A model generated the notes under the pieces. The model had not been told where the DNA came from and made no database searches. It worked only from the letters and a program-made list of their open reading frames with translations. From positions 1 to 21,876 of the forward strand of contig DATCLS010000095.1 in assembly GCA_036563805.1 (NCBI GenBank): DNA of 21,876 nt. Reading direction: 5' to 3'. Shown piece after piece: positions 6,712 through 12,991 of this stretch. This DNA is from DATCLS01 sp036563805 (GTDB taxonomy: Bacteria > Actinomycetota > Acidimicrobiia > Acidimicrobiales > VFJN01). How positions within the stretch are numbered: position 1 is the stretch's first letter; the number at the start of each line of letters is the position of its first letter. The position numbers and the translations under genes are program-made.

Positions 6712-7458
6712 GTGACCGGCGGCGACGCGGCCGTCGTCGTCCTGGCCTGCTTCGCCGCCGGTGTGCTCAACGCGGTCGCCGGGGGCGGGTCGCTGGTGTC
6801 GTTCCCGGCGCTGGTGGCCACGGGCCTGTCGGCGCTGACGGCCAACGTGTCCAACACCCTCGCCCTGTGGCCGGGCTACGCCGGGGGCGCCGCGTCGCTG
6901 GCCCGCGACGCCGGGCGCAGCGGCGACCTGCTGCGCGTGGTGCTGCCGGCCGCCCTGGTCGGGGCGGTGGCGGGGTCGGGGGCCCTGCTGGTGGCCGACG
7001 CCGAGGTGTTCGACGCCCTCGTGCCCTACCTGGTGCTGCTGGCCGCGGTGCTGCTGGCCGTCCCGGCGCGGTGGCTGGTCCGCCTCCGCCACGAGGACGG
7101 CGGGCTGCGCAAGCGCGCGGCCAGCGGCGCCCTGGCCGTCGGCGGCGCCTACGGCGCCTACTTCGGCGGGGCGCTGGGCGTGGTGCTCCTGGGCCTGCTC
7201 AACGCGTTCGTGGGCGGCGAGCTGCGCCAGATGAACGCGGTCAAGAACGTCCTGTCGCTGGTGATCAACACCGTGGCGCTGGTGGCGTTCATCGGCTTCG
7301 CCCCGGTGGACTGGCCCACGGTGGCGCTCGGCGCGCCGGCCAGCCTGGCCGGCGGCCTGGCGGGCGGCGCCGTGTCGACCCGGCTGAACCCGGTCCTGCT
7401 GCGGCGGGCGGTCGTTGCCTACGCCCTGGTGGCCGGCATCGTGATGCTGGTCAGCTAG
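6712..7458 (+). CDS. TauE/SafE-family membrane permease
   Basis: A 248-residue, strongly hydrophobic protein with about seven or eight membrane segments. The opening AAGVLNAVAGGGSLVSFPALVATGL and the following NVSNTLALWPGYAGG are the conserved first half-repeat of TauE/SafE (DUF81) permeases. The second half shows GGAYGAYFGGALGVVLL...NAVKNVLSLVINTVAL. Family members are thought to export or import small organic anions and sulfur compounds such as sulfite or sulfoacetate; the substrate here cannot be read from sequence. GTG 6712 lies only 9 nt after the rho stop with no Shine-Dalgarno, so it is probably co-transcribed with rho and translated by re-initiation. A hairpin 35 nt after its stop probably ends the unit. 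Confidence 0.9.
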   Translation: MTGGDAAVVVLACFAAGVLNAVAGGGSLVSFPALVATGLSALTANVSNTLALWPGYAGGAASLARDAGRSGDLLRVVLPAALVGAVAGSGALLVADAEVFDALVPYLVLLAAVLLAVPARWLVRLRHEDGGLRKRAASGALAVGGAYGAYFGGALGVVLLGLLNAFVGGELRQMNAVKNVLSLVINTVALVAFIGFAPVDWPTVALGAPASLAGGLAGGAVSTRLNPVLLRRAVVAYALVAGIVMLVS

Positions 7459-7493
7459 CCGGCGGTCGCATCATCGCAGGCTGACCAGCTGGC

Positions 7494-7514
7494 GGCCCGA
7501 CCGTCTGTCGGGCC
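7494..7514 (+). terminator. Hairpin after the TauE/SafE gene
   Basis: GGCCCGAC (7494-7501) and GTCGGGCC (7507-7514) form a perfect 8-bp stem with a 5-nt loop, 35 nt after the permease stop. There is no U-tract, so efficiency is uncertain. Confidence 0.5.
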
Positions 7515-7517
7515 GGC

Positions 7518-7565
7518 GCCCGAGGACGGCCCGTCGCCCCGCCGGAGGACGGCCCGTCGCCCCGC
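7518..7565. repeat. Direct repeat of 25 bp between the permease gene and rpmE
   Basis: The 21-bp core is identical at 7522-7542 and 7545-7565. Including the preceding GCC plus one mismatched base it is a 25-bp near-perfect repeat (7518-7542, 7541-7565) overlapping by two bases. It lies just upstream of the rpmE promoter. A small tandem duplication is the simplest explanation. Confidence 0.8.
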
Positions 7566-7577
7566 GGGACGGCCGGG

Positions 7578-7606
7578 TTGGTCGCCCCCCGGGGACCCCC
7601 TAGGCT
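7578..7606 (+). promoter_or_regulatory. rpmE promoter
   Basis: TTGGTC (7578-7583) and TAGGCT (7601-7606) are exactly 17 bp apart, a good sigma-A type match for a GC-rich genome. Transcription would start near 7613, giving a leader of about 30 nt that includes the Shine-Dalgarno GGAG (7631-7634) eight nt before the rpmE ATG. Confidence 0.65.
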
Positions 7607-7642
7607 TACGCAGTTCCTCCCCGACGCAACGGAGATCGTGCC

Positions 7643-7849
7643 ATGAAGGCAGGCATCCATCCCGAGTACAAGGTGGCCACCGTGCGGTGCTCGTGCGGCA
7701 ACGAGTTCACCACCCGGTCGACTGCGGGCGACCTGCGGGTCGAGCTGTGCAGCGAGTGCCACCCCTTCTACACGGGCAAGCAGAAGCTGGTCGACACCGG
7801 CGGCCGCATCGACCGGTTCGAGCGCCGCTACGGCAAGCGCAAGAAGTGA
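7643..7849 (+). CDS. rpmE: 50S ribosomal protein L31, zinc-binding (C+) form
   Basis: A 68-residue protein with the full L31 sequence: MKAGIHPEYKVATVRCSCGN at the N-terminus, then CSECHPFYTGKQK and a basic C-terminus. L31 sits in the central protuberance and helps bridge the two ribosomal subunits. Four cysteines in the order C16-x-C18 ... C36-x-x-C39 make this the zinc-containing form, in contrast to zinc-free paralogues induced by zinc shortage. It has its own promoter and a Shine-Dalgarno (GGAG) eight nt before ATG. The next gene starts 13 nt after its stop, so the two are probably co-transcribed. Confidence 0.98.
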   Translation: MKAGIHPEYKVATVRCSCGNEFTTRSTAGDLRVELCSECHPFYTGKQKLVDTGGRIDRFERRYGKRKK

Positions 7850-7862
7850 GCCGGGCGCGGCC

Positions 7863-8936
7863 GTGAGCCGCGAGGGGCTGGCCGGCACCGCCGACCAGTC
7901 GAGCCCGTCGACCGAGGCCCGCCGGCAGCGGCTGAACGCCGCCAAGCTGGCGGCCCTCGTCGCGTCCCGGTGGGGACGCGACGGCGAACGCGCCTCGCAC
8001 CCGTTCGGCTCGGGCGCGGCGCTGACCGGCCCCGACCCCGACACCGACGGCGCCACCGCCGCCTGGGTGCTGCCCGACGCCAGCCCCGAGCGGTCGCTGG
8101 GCCCGGCCCTGCTGTGGGCCGAGCGCCAGGGGGCCGACCGGGTGCGCGTGCTGGCCGAGGACGAGGTCGCCGGCACGCTGGCCCGCCAGGCGGCCCAGTT
8201 CGCCGACCCCGCCCCCGAGGTGCTGCGGATCGACGGGACGGCGCTGGCGCCCGCCGAGCCGGCGCCGTTTCCGCCCCGGGTCCCAGCGCCCGCCCCGCCC
8301 GAGCTGATCGACCTGCTGATCGACGCCGGGCTCGAGGTCGTGGTCGAGGGCGGCGTCGTGCGGGGCGAGATCAACGGGCTGGAGGTGGCCCGCATCGTGG
8401 CCGGCCAGACCACGGCGGGCGTGCCGATCGACGCGCCCTTGCTCGAGGTTGGGGTGGGGAAGGCCGACCGCGAGCTGACGGCGATGCTCCACGGCGAGCT
8501 GGCGCCGGTCGACCAGCTCGAGCGCGTCGTCGAGATCGTGCGCCGCCACCGCCACGCCGACGCCCCACCCCACCCGCTCAACCAGCTCGTCCCCGAGCGC
8601 TGGCTGCGGGCCACGCTGTGCCGCGACCCGGGCCGCATCGGCCTGTCCGACCTGCGCCCCGCCGAGGGCGCCCGGCCCCGCCCCAACCTGCGCGACCGCG
8701 ACGTCGCGGTCGCCACCGGCACCGACCCCCACGGCGAGCCGGTCGTGGTCGTGTGCTCGGTGGGCGGCGCGCTCGACCTCGTGCCCCTGGCCGCCGACGC
8801 CCGGGCGGCCGTCGACCCCGACGCCCGGCTGCTGCTGGCCGTGCCCGAGCGCGACGACCTGGCCGGCAACCGCCGCCTGGCCGGCCGGCTGCGGGCCCCC
8901 GCCGAGGTGGTGCCGGTGACCGGCGACTGGCGGTGA
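7863..8936 (+). CDS. Unrecognised 357-residue protein between rpmE and prfA
   Basis: I do not recognise the family. Codon third positions are almost all G or C, and the frame fits tightly between rpmE (13 nt before) and prfA (42 nt after), so it is a real gene. The protein is soluble, with no signal peptide or membrane segment. It has an acidic, Ala/Pro-rich N-terminal half, a Pro-rich hinge (about 135-147) and a more conserved-looking C-terminal half. That half contains GVPIDAPLLEVGVGKADREL, HPLNQLVPERWLRATL and a beta-rich stretch with VVVVCSVGGALDLVPLA. Its place in a translation operon suggests a housekeeping role, by context only. GTG 7863 is the likely start; no good Shine-Dalgarno is seen, so it may rely on rpmE translation. 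Confidence 0.85.
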   Translation: MSREGLAGTADQSSPSTEARRQRLNAAKLAALVASRWGRDGERASHPFGSGAALTGPDPDTDGATAAWVLPDASPERSLGPALLWAERQGADRVRVLAEDEVAGTLARQAAQFADPAPEVLRIDGTALAPAEPAPFPPRVPAPAPPELIDLLIDAGLEVVVEGGVVRGEINGLEVARIVAGQTTAGVPIDAPLLEVGVGKADRELTAMLHGELAPVDQLERVVEIVRRHRHADAPPHPLNQLVPERWLRATLCRDPGRIGLSDLRPAEGARPRPNLRDRDVAVATGTDPHGEPVVVVCSVGGALDLVPLAADARAAVDPDARLLLAVPERDDLAGNRRLAGRLRAPAEVVPVTGDWR

Positions 8937-8955
8937 TCGGCGACCGGCGGTGATC
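8922..8955. repeat. 17-bp tandem duplication spanning a stop codon
   Basis: Two adjacent 17-bp units (8922-8938 and 8939-8955) differ at one base (GGCGACT/CGGCGGTGATC). The first contains the TGA stop of the preceding gene; the second lies just upstream of the prfA -10 box. Confidence 0.85.
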
Positions 8956-8964
8956 GGAGGCCGG

Positions 8965-8981
8965 TACCCTCACCACCCGTG
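8965..8981 (+). promoter_or_regulatory. Leaderless prfA promoter
   Basis: TACCCT (8965-8970) fits TANNNT and ends 8 nt before the GTG start at 8979, the distance expected if transcription begins at the start codon. The only Shine-Dalgarno-like run (GGAGG, 8956-8960) is 18 nt away, too far to serve. No clear -35 box is seen. Confidence 0.55.
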
Positions 8982-10043
8982 TTGGAGCGCCTCGGTGAGC
9001 TGGAGCGGGAGTACGGCGAGGTCGAAGCGCGCCTCGGCGACCCGGCACTGATCGCCGACCAGCCCCGCTACCAGCAGGTGGCCAAGCGCTACCGCGAGCT
9101 CGAGCCCATCGTCGAGCGGGCGCGGGAGCTGCGCCAGCGCCGGGAGGACCTCGAGACCGCCCGCGAGATGCTGCGCGACGCCGAGGGCGACGACCGCGAG
9201 ATGCTCCGGGCCGAGATCGAGTCGGCCGAGGCGGCCATCGCTCGCCTGACCGACGAGATCCGGCTGCTCCTCCTGCCCAGAGACCCCAACGACGAGCGGA
9301 ACGTCATCGTCGAGATCCGAGGGGCCGAGGGCGGCGAGGAGGCCAACCTGTTCGCCCGCGACCTGTTCGAGATGTACCGGGCGTTCGCCGCCCGCCAGGG
9401 CTGGAAGGTCGAGGTGCTGAGCAGCGATCCGTCCGACCTGGGCGGCTTCAACGAGGTGACGTTCGCCCTCAAGGGCGACGGGGTGTGGGCCCGGATGCAC
9501 CACGAGGCCGGGCCCCACCGGGTTCAGCGGGTGCCGGTCACCGAGAGCCAGGGCCGCATCCACACCTCGTCGGCCACGGTCACCGTGCTGCCCGAGGCCG
9601 AGGAGGTCGACGTTCAGATCGACCCGGCCGACCTGCGCATCGACGTGTACCGGTCGTCGGGGCCGGGCGGCCAGAGCGTCAACACCACCGACTCGGCCGT
9701 GCGGATCACCCACCTGCCCACCGGGATCGTCGTGTCGATGCAGGACGAGAAGAGCCAGATCCAGAACCGGGCCAAGGCGATGCAGGTGCTGAGGTCGCGG
9801 CTGCTGAAGGCCGAGCAGGACCGGCAGACCGCCGAGGCCTCAGCCGCCCGGCGCGACCAGATCGGGGGCGGCGGCCGGTCCGAGAAGGTGCGGACCTACA
9901 ACTTCAAGGAGAACCGGGTCACCGACCACCGCATCGGCCTCACGCTGCACAAGCTCGACAAGGTGCTGGCCGGCGAGCTCGACGAGCTGAGCGACGCCCT
10001 GGTGGCGGACGAGCAGGCCCGCCGGCTGGCCGAGGCGACGTGA
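8979..10043 (+). CDS. prfA: Peptide chain release factor 1
   Basis: RF1 recognises UAA and UAG in the ribosomal A site and triggers peptide release. The 354-residue protein opens with the coiled N-terminal domain (MLERLGELEREYGEVEARL). It carries the codon-reading PxT motif as PVT in QRVPVTESQGRIHTSSATV. The peptidyl-hydrolysis loop is SSGPGGQSVNTTDSAVRITHL, with G230-G231-Q232. The glutamine is the known target of PrmC, whose gene overlaps the stop codon (GTGA at 10040-10043). Size and motif order are normal for RF1. RF2 can be excluded because it has SPF instead of PxT. Start GTG 8979 fits the family N-terminus and the leaderless promoter. Confidence 0.98.
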   Translation: MLERLGELEREYGEVEARLGDPALIADQPRYQQVAKRYRELEPIVERARELRQRREDLETAREMLRDAEGDDREMLRAEIESAEAAIARLTDEIRLLLLPRDPNDERNVIVEIRGAEGGEEANLFARDLFEMYRAFAARQGWKVEVLSSDPSDLGGFNEVTFALKGDGVWARMHHEAGPHRVQRVPVTESQGRIHTSSATVTVLPEAEEVDVQIDPADLRIDVYRSSGPGGQSVNTTDSAVRITHLPTGIVVSMQDEKSQIQNRAKAMQVLRSRLLKAEQDRQTAEASAARRDQIGGGGRSEKVRTYNFKENRVTDHRIGLTLHKLDKVLAGELDELSDALVADEQARRLAEAT

Positions 10044-11026
10044 GCCCCGACCCCGCGGTCCCCGGGGGCGACGGCGAAACCCCGCCCGCCCCGGGGGCGG
10101 CGACCCCGGGCGGCCGACGCTCGCCCGGTCCCGGCGGCGCCGCGGCTGCGGGCGGCGGCGAGGGCGAGCCGGTGCCGTGGCGGGCGCTGGTGGCCGAGGC
10201 CTCCGCCCGCCTGGCCGCCGCCGGCGTCGAGAACGCCGCCCAGGAGGCCCGGTGGCTGGCCCAGCGGGCCGGCGGCTTCGAGCCGGCCGAGCTGGTGCTG
10301 GCCCTCGACGACCCGGCGACCGTCCGCAGCGCCACGTTCTTCTTCCAGATGCTGGAGCGCCGGGTCGCCGGCGAGCCGCTCCAGTACGTGCTGGGGCGCT
10401 GGTCGTTCCGGACGCTCGAGCTCTACGTCGACCGCCGGGTCCTCATCCCCCGGCCCGAGACCGAGGTGCTGGCCGGCCAAGCCCTCGACGAGTGCGCCCG
10501 GCTCGACGCCCGGGTGGCCGTCGACCTCGGCACCGGCTCGGGCGCCATCGCCCTGGCCATGGCCGTCGAGCGGCCGGGCCTCGAGGTGTGGGGGACCGAC
10601 GCCTCCGAGGACGCGCTGGCCGTGGCCCGGGCCAACTGCAGCGGCCTGGGCCGCGCCGGCGGCCGGGTGCGGCTGGTGGCGGGGGAGTGGTTCGCCGCCC
10701 TGCCGGCCGAGCTGCGGGGCCGCGTCGACGTCATCGTGACCAACCCGCCGTACGTGGCCGAGCACGAGGTCCCCGACCTGCCCGACGACGTGCGGCGCTG
10801 GGAGCCGCGCCAGGCCCTGGTAGCCGGGCCGACCGGGCTCGAGGACATCGAGCGGATCGTGGCCGAGGCGCCCGCGTGGCTGGCCCGCCCCGGCGCGCTG
10901 CTGATCGAGCTGGCGCCCCACCAGGCGGCACCGACCGCCCGGCTGGCCCGTGAGGCCGGCTTCTCGGCCGTCACCGTGTGGCCCGACCTGGCCGGCCGCG
11001 ACCGCATCGTCCTGGCCCGCCGCTGA
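10040..11026 (+). CDS. prmC: Release factor glutamine N5-methyltransferase
   Basis: PrmC transfers a methyl group from S-adenosylmethionine to the glutamine of the GGQ loop of RF1 and RF2, which raises termination efficiency. The protein has 328 residues. An extra N-terminal Pro/Gly/Ala-rich segment (about 1-43) is followed by the helical substrate-binding domain (RALVAEASARLAAAGVENAAQEARWL). The methyltransferase domain shows VLIPRPETEVL, VDLGTGSGAIALA (from about 160) and the catalytic NPPY (235-238). GTG 10040 overlaps the prfA stop and gives translational coupling. GTG 10172 would give a compact protein without the linker and cannot be excluded. Confidence 0.96.
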   Translation: MSPDPAVPGGDGETPPAPGAATPGGRRSPGPGGAAAAGGGEGEPVPWRALVAEASARLAAAGVENAAQEARWLAQRAGGFEPAELVLALDDPATVRSATFFFQMLERRVAGEPLQYVLGRWSFRTLELYVDRRVLIPRPETEVLAGQALDECARLDARVAVDLGTGSGAIALAMAVERPGLEVWGTDASEDALAVARANCSGLGRAGGRVRLVAGEWFAALPAELRGRVDVIVTNPPYVAEHEVPDLPDDVRRWEPRQALVAGPTGLEDIERIVAEAPAWLARPGALLIELAPHQAAPTARLAREAGFSAVTVWPDLAGRDRIVLARR

Positions 11027-11029
11027 CGG

Positions 11030-11078
11030 CCGGATCCCGGCCCGGCCGGGCCGACGGTCGACGGGCCGGCGGATCCGG
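11030..11078 (+). terminator. Large hairpin after prmC
   Basis: CCGGATCC (11030-11037) pairs with GGATCCGG (11071-11078), and CGGCCCG (11038-11044) with CGGGCCG (11062-11068). The only interruption is a 2-nt bulge, and the loop is about 17 nt. It starts 3 nt after the prmC stop. There is no U-tract. Confidence 0.55.
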
Positions 11079-11136
11079 GGGGCGGCGGAGGGAGGGGCGG
11101 CGGACCGACCCCGGCGGGACGCCCCGGGCCACGCCG

Positions 11137-11151
11137 TAGCATCGAGGGATG
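11137..11151 (+). promoter_or_regulatory. Leaderless tsaC promoter
   Basis: TAGCAT (11137-11142) ends 6 nt before ATG 11149. The GAGGG directly abutting the ATG is too close to act as a Shine-Dalgarno. No convincing -35. Confidence 0.55.
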
Positions 11152-11769
11152 CGCATCGACGCCCGTGACCAGGCCACGGCCGTGGAGGCTGCCGTCGCGG
11201 CCCTGCGGGACGGGCTCGTCGTGGCCTTGCCGACCGACACCGTCTACGGCATCGCCGCGCTCCCCGGCGTCGCCGGCGCCACCGACCGGCTGTTCGCGCT
11301 GAAGGGACGCGGCGCCGACGTGCCCCTGGCCGTGCTGTGCGCGGACGCCGGCCAGGCGCTGGCGCTGGCCGACCGGTCGCAGATCGGCGAGGACGTCGAG
11401 CGCATCGCCGAGCGCCTGTGGCCCGGCCCGCTCACGCTCGTGTTGCCCCGCCGGCCCGGCCTCGACCTTCCGCTGGGCGAGCCCCGCCACACGGTGGGCG
11501 TGCGCTGCCCCGACCACGGCCTGGTGCGGGCGCTGGCCGCCGCGGTGGGCCCGATCGCCACGACCAGCGCCAACCGTCACGGCGAGCCGACGCCGCCGAC
11601 GGCCCCCGAGGTCGAGGCGCTGTTCGGCGACGGCGTCGCCGTCGTGCTCGACGGCGGCCGGTGCGATCAGCCGCCGTCCACGGTGGTCGACGCCACCGGC
11701 AGCGCGTGGCGCGTGCTCCGCGCCGGCGAGATCCCTCTGACGGCGGTGGAGGAGGCGGCCAAGCCGTGA
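11149..11769 (+). CDS. tsaC: L-threonylcarbamoyladenylate synthase (TsaC/Sua5/YrdC)
   Basis: This enzyme makes threonylcarbamoyl-AMP from threonine, bicarbonate and ATP, the first step in forming t6A37 in tRNAs that read ANN codons. The 206-residue protein is a single YrdC domain without the C-terminal Sua5 extension. Visible signatures are LPTDTVYGIA (27-36), the KxR element FALKGRGADVPLAVL (K52, R54), RLWPGPLTLVLPR, VGVRCPDH and ATTSANRHGE. Its position after prfA-prmC is the classic arrangement in Gram-positive bacteria (ywlC in Bacillus). The next core gene of that order, the LMW phosphatase, lies 6.8 kb further on. Confidence 0.95.
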   Translation: MRIDARDQATAVEAAVAALRDGLVVALPTDTVYGIAALPGVAGATDRLFALKGRGADVPLAVLCADAGQALALADRSQIGEDVERIAERLWPGPLTLVLPRRPGLDLPLGEPRHTVGVRCPDHGLVRALAAAVGPIATTSANRHGEPTPPTAPEVEALFGDGVAVVLDGGRCDQPPSTVVDATGSAWRVLRAGEIPLTAVEEAAKP

Positions 11770-11786
11770 CGGAGCCGAGCGGAATA

Positions 11787-11805
11787 TTGCGCGCGCAACT
11801 ATCGT
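11787..11805 (+). promoter_or_regulatory. Pirin promoter with a perfect 12-bp palindrome
   Basis: TTGCGCGCGCAA (11787-11798) is a perfect palindrome directly upstream of TATCGT (11800-11805), a TANNNT -10 box. It occupies the -35/-10 spacer, a typical repressor position. TTGC...GCAA palindromes are common among MarR-family operators, but no regulator gene lies next to it, so the regulator is unknown. Confidence 0.5.
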
Positions 11806-11834
11806 TGGCGGGGGCGTAGATCAAGGGAGGCGCC

Positions 11835-12794
11835 ATGCCTGCGGTAACCGTCGACGACATCCTCACGCTGCCCCGCCTGCACGAGCCCGACCCGGCGACC
11901 GCGGTCGACCGGCCGGTCGTGTCGGTGACCACTGCGCCCCGGGGTTTCGAGGGCGAGGGCTTTCCCGTGCGGCGGGCGTTCGCCGGCGTCCCCATCGCCG
12001 CGCTCGACCCCTTCATCCACATGGACCAGATGGGCGAGGTCGAGTACGCGCCCGGCGAGCCCAAGGGCACGCCCTGGCACCCGCACCGGGGCTTCGAGAC
12101 CGTCACCTACATGATCGACGGCACGTTCGAGCACCAGGACTCGACCGGCGGCGGCGGGCTCATCACCAACGGCGACACCCAGTGGATGACGGCCGGCGCC
12201 GGCATCCTCCACATCGAGAAGCCCCCGGAGGAGCTGGTCGTCACCGGCGGCCTGTTCCACGGCATCCAGCTGTGGGTCAACCTGCCGGCGGCCAAGAAGA
12301 TGACGCCACCCCGCTACCAGGACATCGGCGCCGGCAACGTGGCGCTGGTGGCGTCGCCCGACGGCGGGACCCTGCTCCGGCTGATCGCCGGCGAGGTCGA
12401 CGGCCACGCCGGGCCGGGGCGGACGCACACGCCGATCACCCTGCTCCACGCCACGCTGTCCCCCGGCGCCCAGGTCCGGCTGCCGTGGCGGGCCGACTTC
12501 AACGCCCTGGTCTACGTGCTGTCGGGCTCGGGGACCGTGGGCGCCGAGCGCCGGCCGATCGCCTCCGGCCAGCTGGCCGTGTTCGGCGCCGGCGACGTCG
12601 TGACCGTGGCCGGCGACCGGGCCAGCGAAGGTCCGACCGGCGACCTCGACGTGCTGGTCCTCGGCGGCCGGCCGATCCGCGAGCCGGTCGCCCACTACGG
12701 GCCGTTCGTGATGAACACCCGAGAGGAGCTGGCCCAGGCGTTCGAGGACTTCCAGCGGGGGCTCATGGGGCGCATCCCCGCCGAGCACGACTGA
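11835..12794 (+). CDS. Pirin-family protein
   Basis: A 319-residue bicupin of the pirin family. The N-terminal cupin carries the metal site: H82 and H84 in TPWHPHRGFETV, and H126 and E128 in AGAGILHIEKP. This matches the His-His-His-Glu iron site of human pirin in order and spacing. The C-terminal cupin (about 215-290, LLHATLSPGAQVRLPW...LVYVLSGSGTV) lacks those ligands, as is normal. Family members are iron proteins with quercetin dioxygenase or regulatory roles; the substrate here is unknown. The start ATG 11835 follows GGGAGG with 4 nt spacing. The gene is a monocistron: its own promoter with a palindromic operator lies upstream, and two strong hairpins lie immediately downstream. Confidence 0.95.
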   Translation: MPAVTVDDILTLPRLHEPDPATAVDRPVVSVTTAPRGFEGEGFPVRRAFAGVPIAALDPFIHMDQMGEVEYAPGEPKGTPWHPHRGFETVTYMIDGTFEHQDSTGGGGLITNGDTQWMTAGAGILHIEKPPEELVVTGGLFHGIQLWVNLPAAKKMTPPRYQDIGAGNVALVASPDGGTLLRLIAGEVDGHAGPGRTHTPITLLHATLSPGAQVRLPWRADFNALVYVLSGSGTVGAERRPIASGQLAVFGAGDVVTVAGDRASEGPTGDLDVLVLGGRPIREPVAHYGPFVMNTREELAQAFEDFQRGLMGRIPAEHD

Positions 12795-12806
12795 GGACGC
12801 TGCGCC

Positions 12807-12854
12807 GTGCGGCCCGCCCCGGCGGGCCGCACGCCCGCGTCCGACGGACGCGGG
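12807..12854 (+). terminator. Tandem hairpins after the pirin gene
   Basis: GTGCGGCCCGCC (12807-12818) and GGCGGGCCGCAC (12821-12832) are exact complements with only 2 nt between them. A second stem follows at once: CCCGCGTCC (12834-12842) / GGACGCGGG (12846-12854). They begin 12 nt after the stop codon. There is no U-tract. Confidence 0.65.
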
Positions 12855-12902
12855 AACGTGACGCGAATTCTCGATCACCCCGGTCGAGCGCACGCTGCCG
12901 CG

Positions 12903-12962
12903 TTGCTGGAGGCGCGTCCAGCCCGTTAGCGTGAGCGCACCTAGCCACTGATTGTTAGGTGC
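12903..12962 (+). promoter_or_regulatory. Promoter and inverted repeat ahead of the sucrase/ferredoxin-like gene
   Basis: TTGCTG (12903-12908) and TAGCGT (12927-12932) are 18 bp apart. GCACCTA (12937-12943) and TAGGTGC (12956-12962) form a 7-bp inverted repeat with a 12-nt spacer at the expected transcription start, so it could be an operator or a leader hairpin. The Shine-Dalgarno AGGAAGG lies further down at 12981-12987. Confidence 0.45.
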
Positions 12963-12991
12963 CCTTACACATCCAGCGTGAGGAAGGGCGG

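Noticed and set aside
3763..7092. Open frame of 1109 codons on the minus strand, antisense to apgM, rho and the TauE/SafE gene
   Set aside because: It is a shadow of three well-supported plus-strand genes. Its composition (His/Gly/Arg/Val-rich, no domain) is typical of the complement of GC-rich coding sequence.
12937..12962. DtxR/IdeR iron box upstream of the sucrase/ferredoxin-like gene
   Set aside because: The half-sites are in the reverse order (ACCTA then TAGGT) and too far apart for the TTAGGTTAGCCTAACCTAA consensus.
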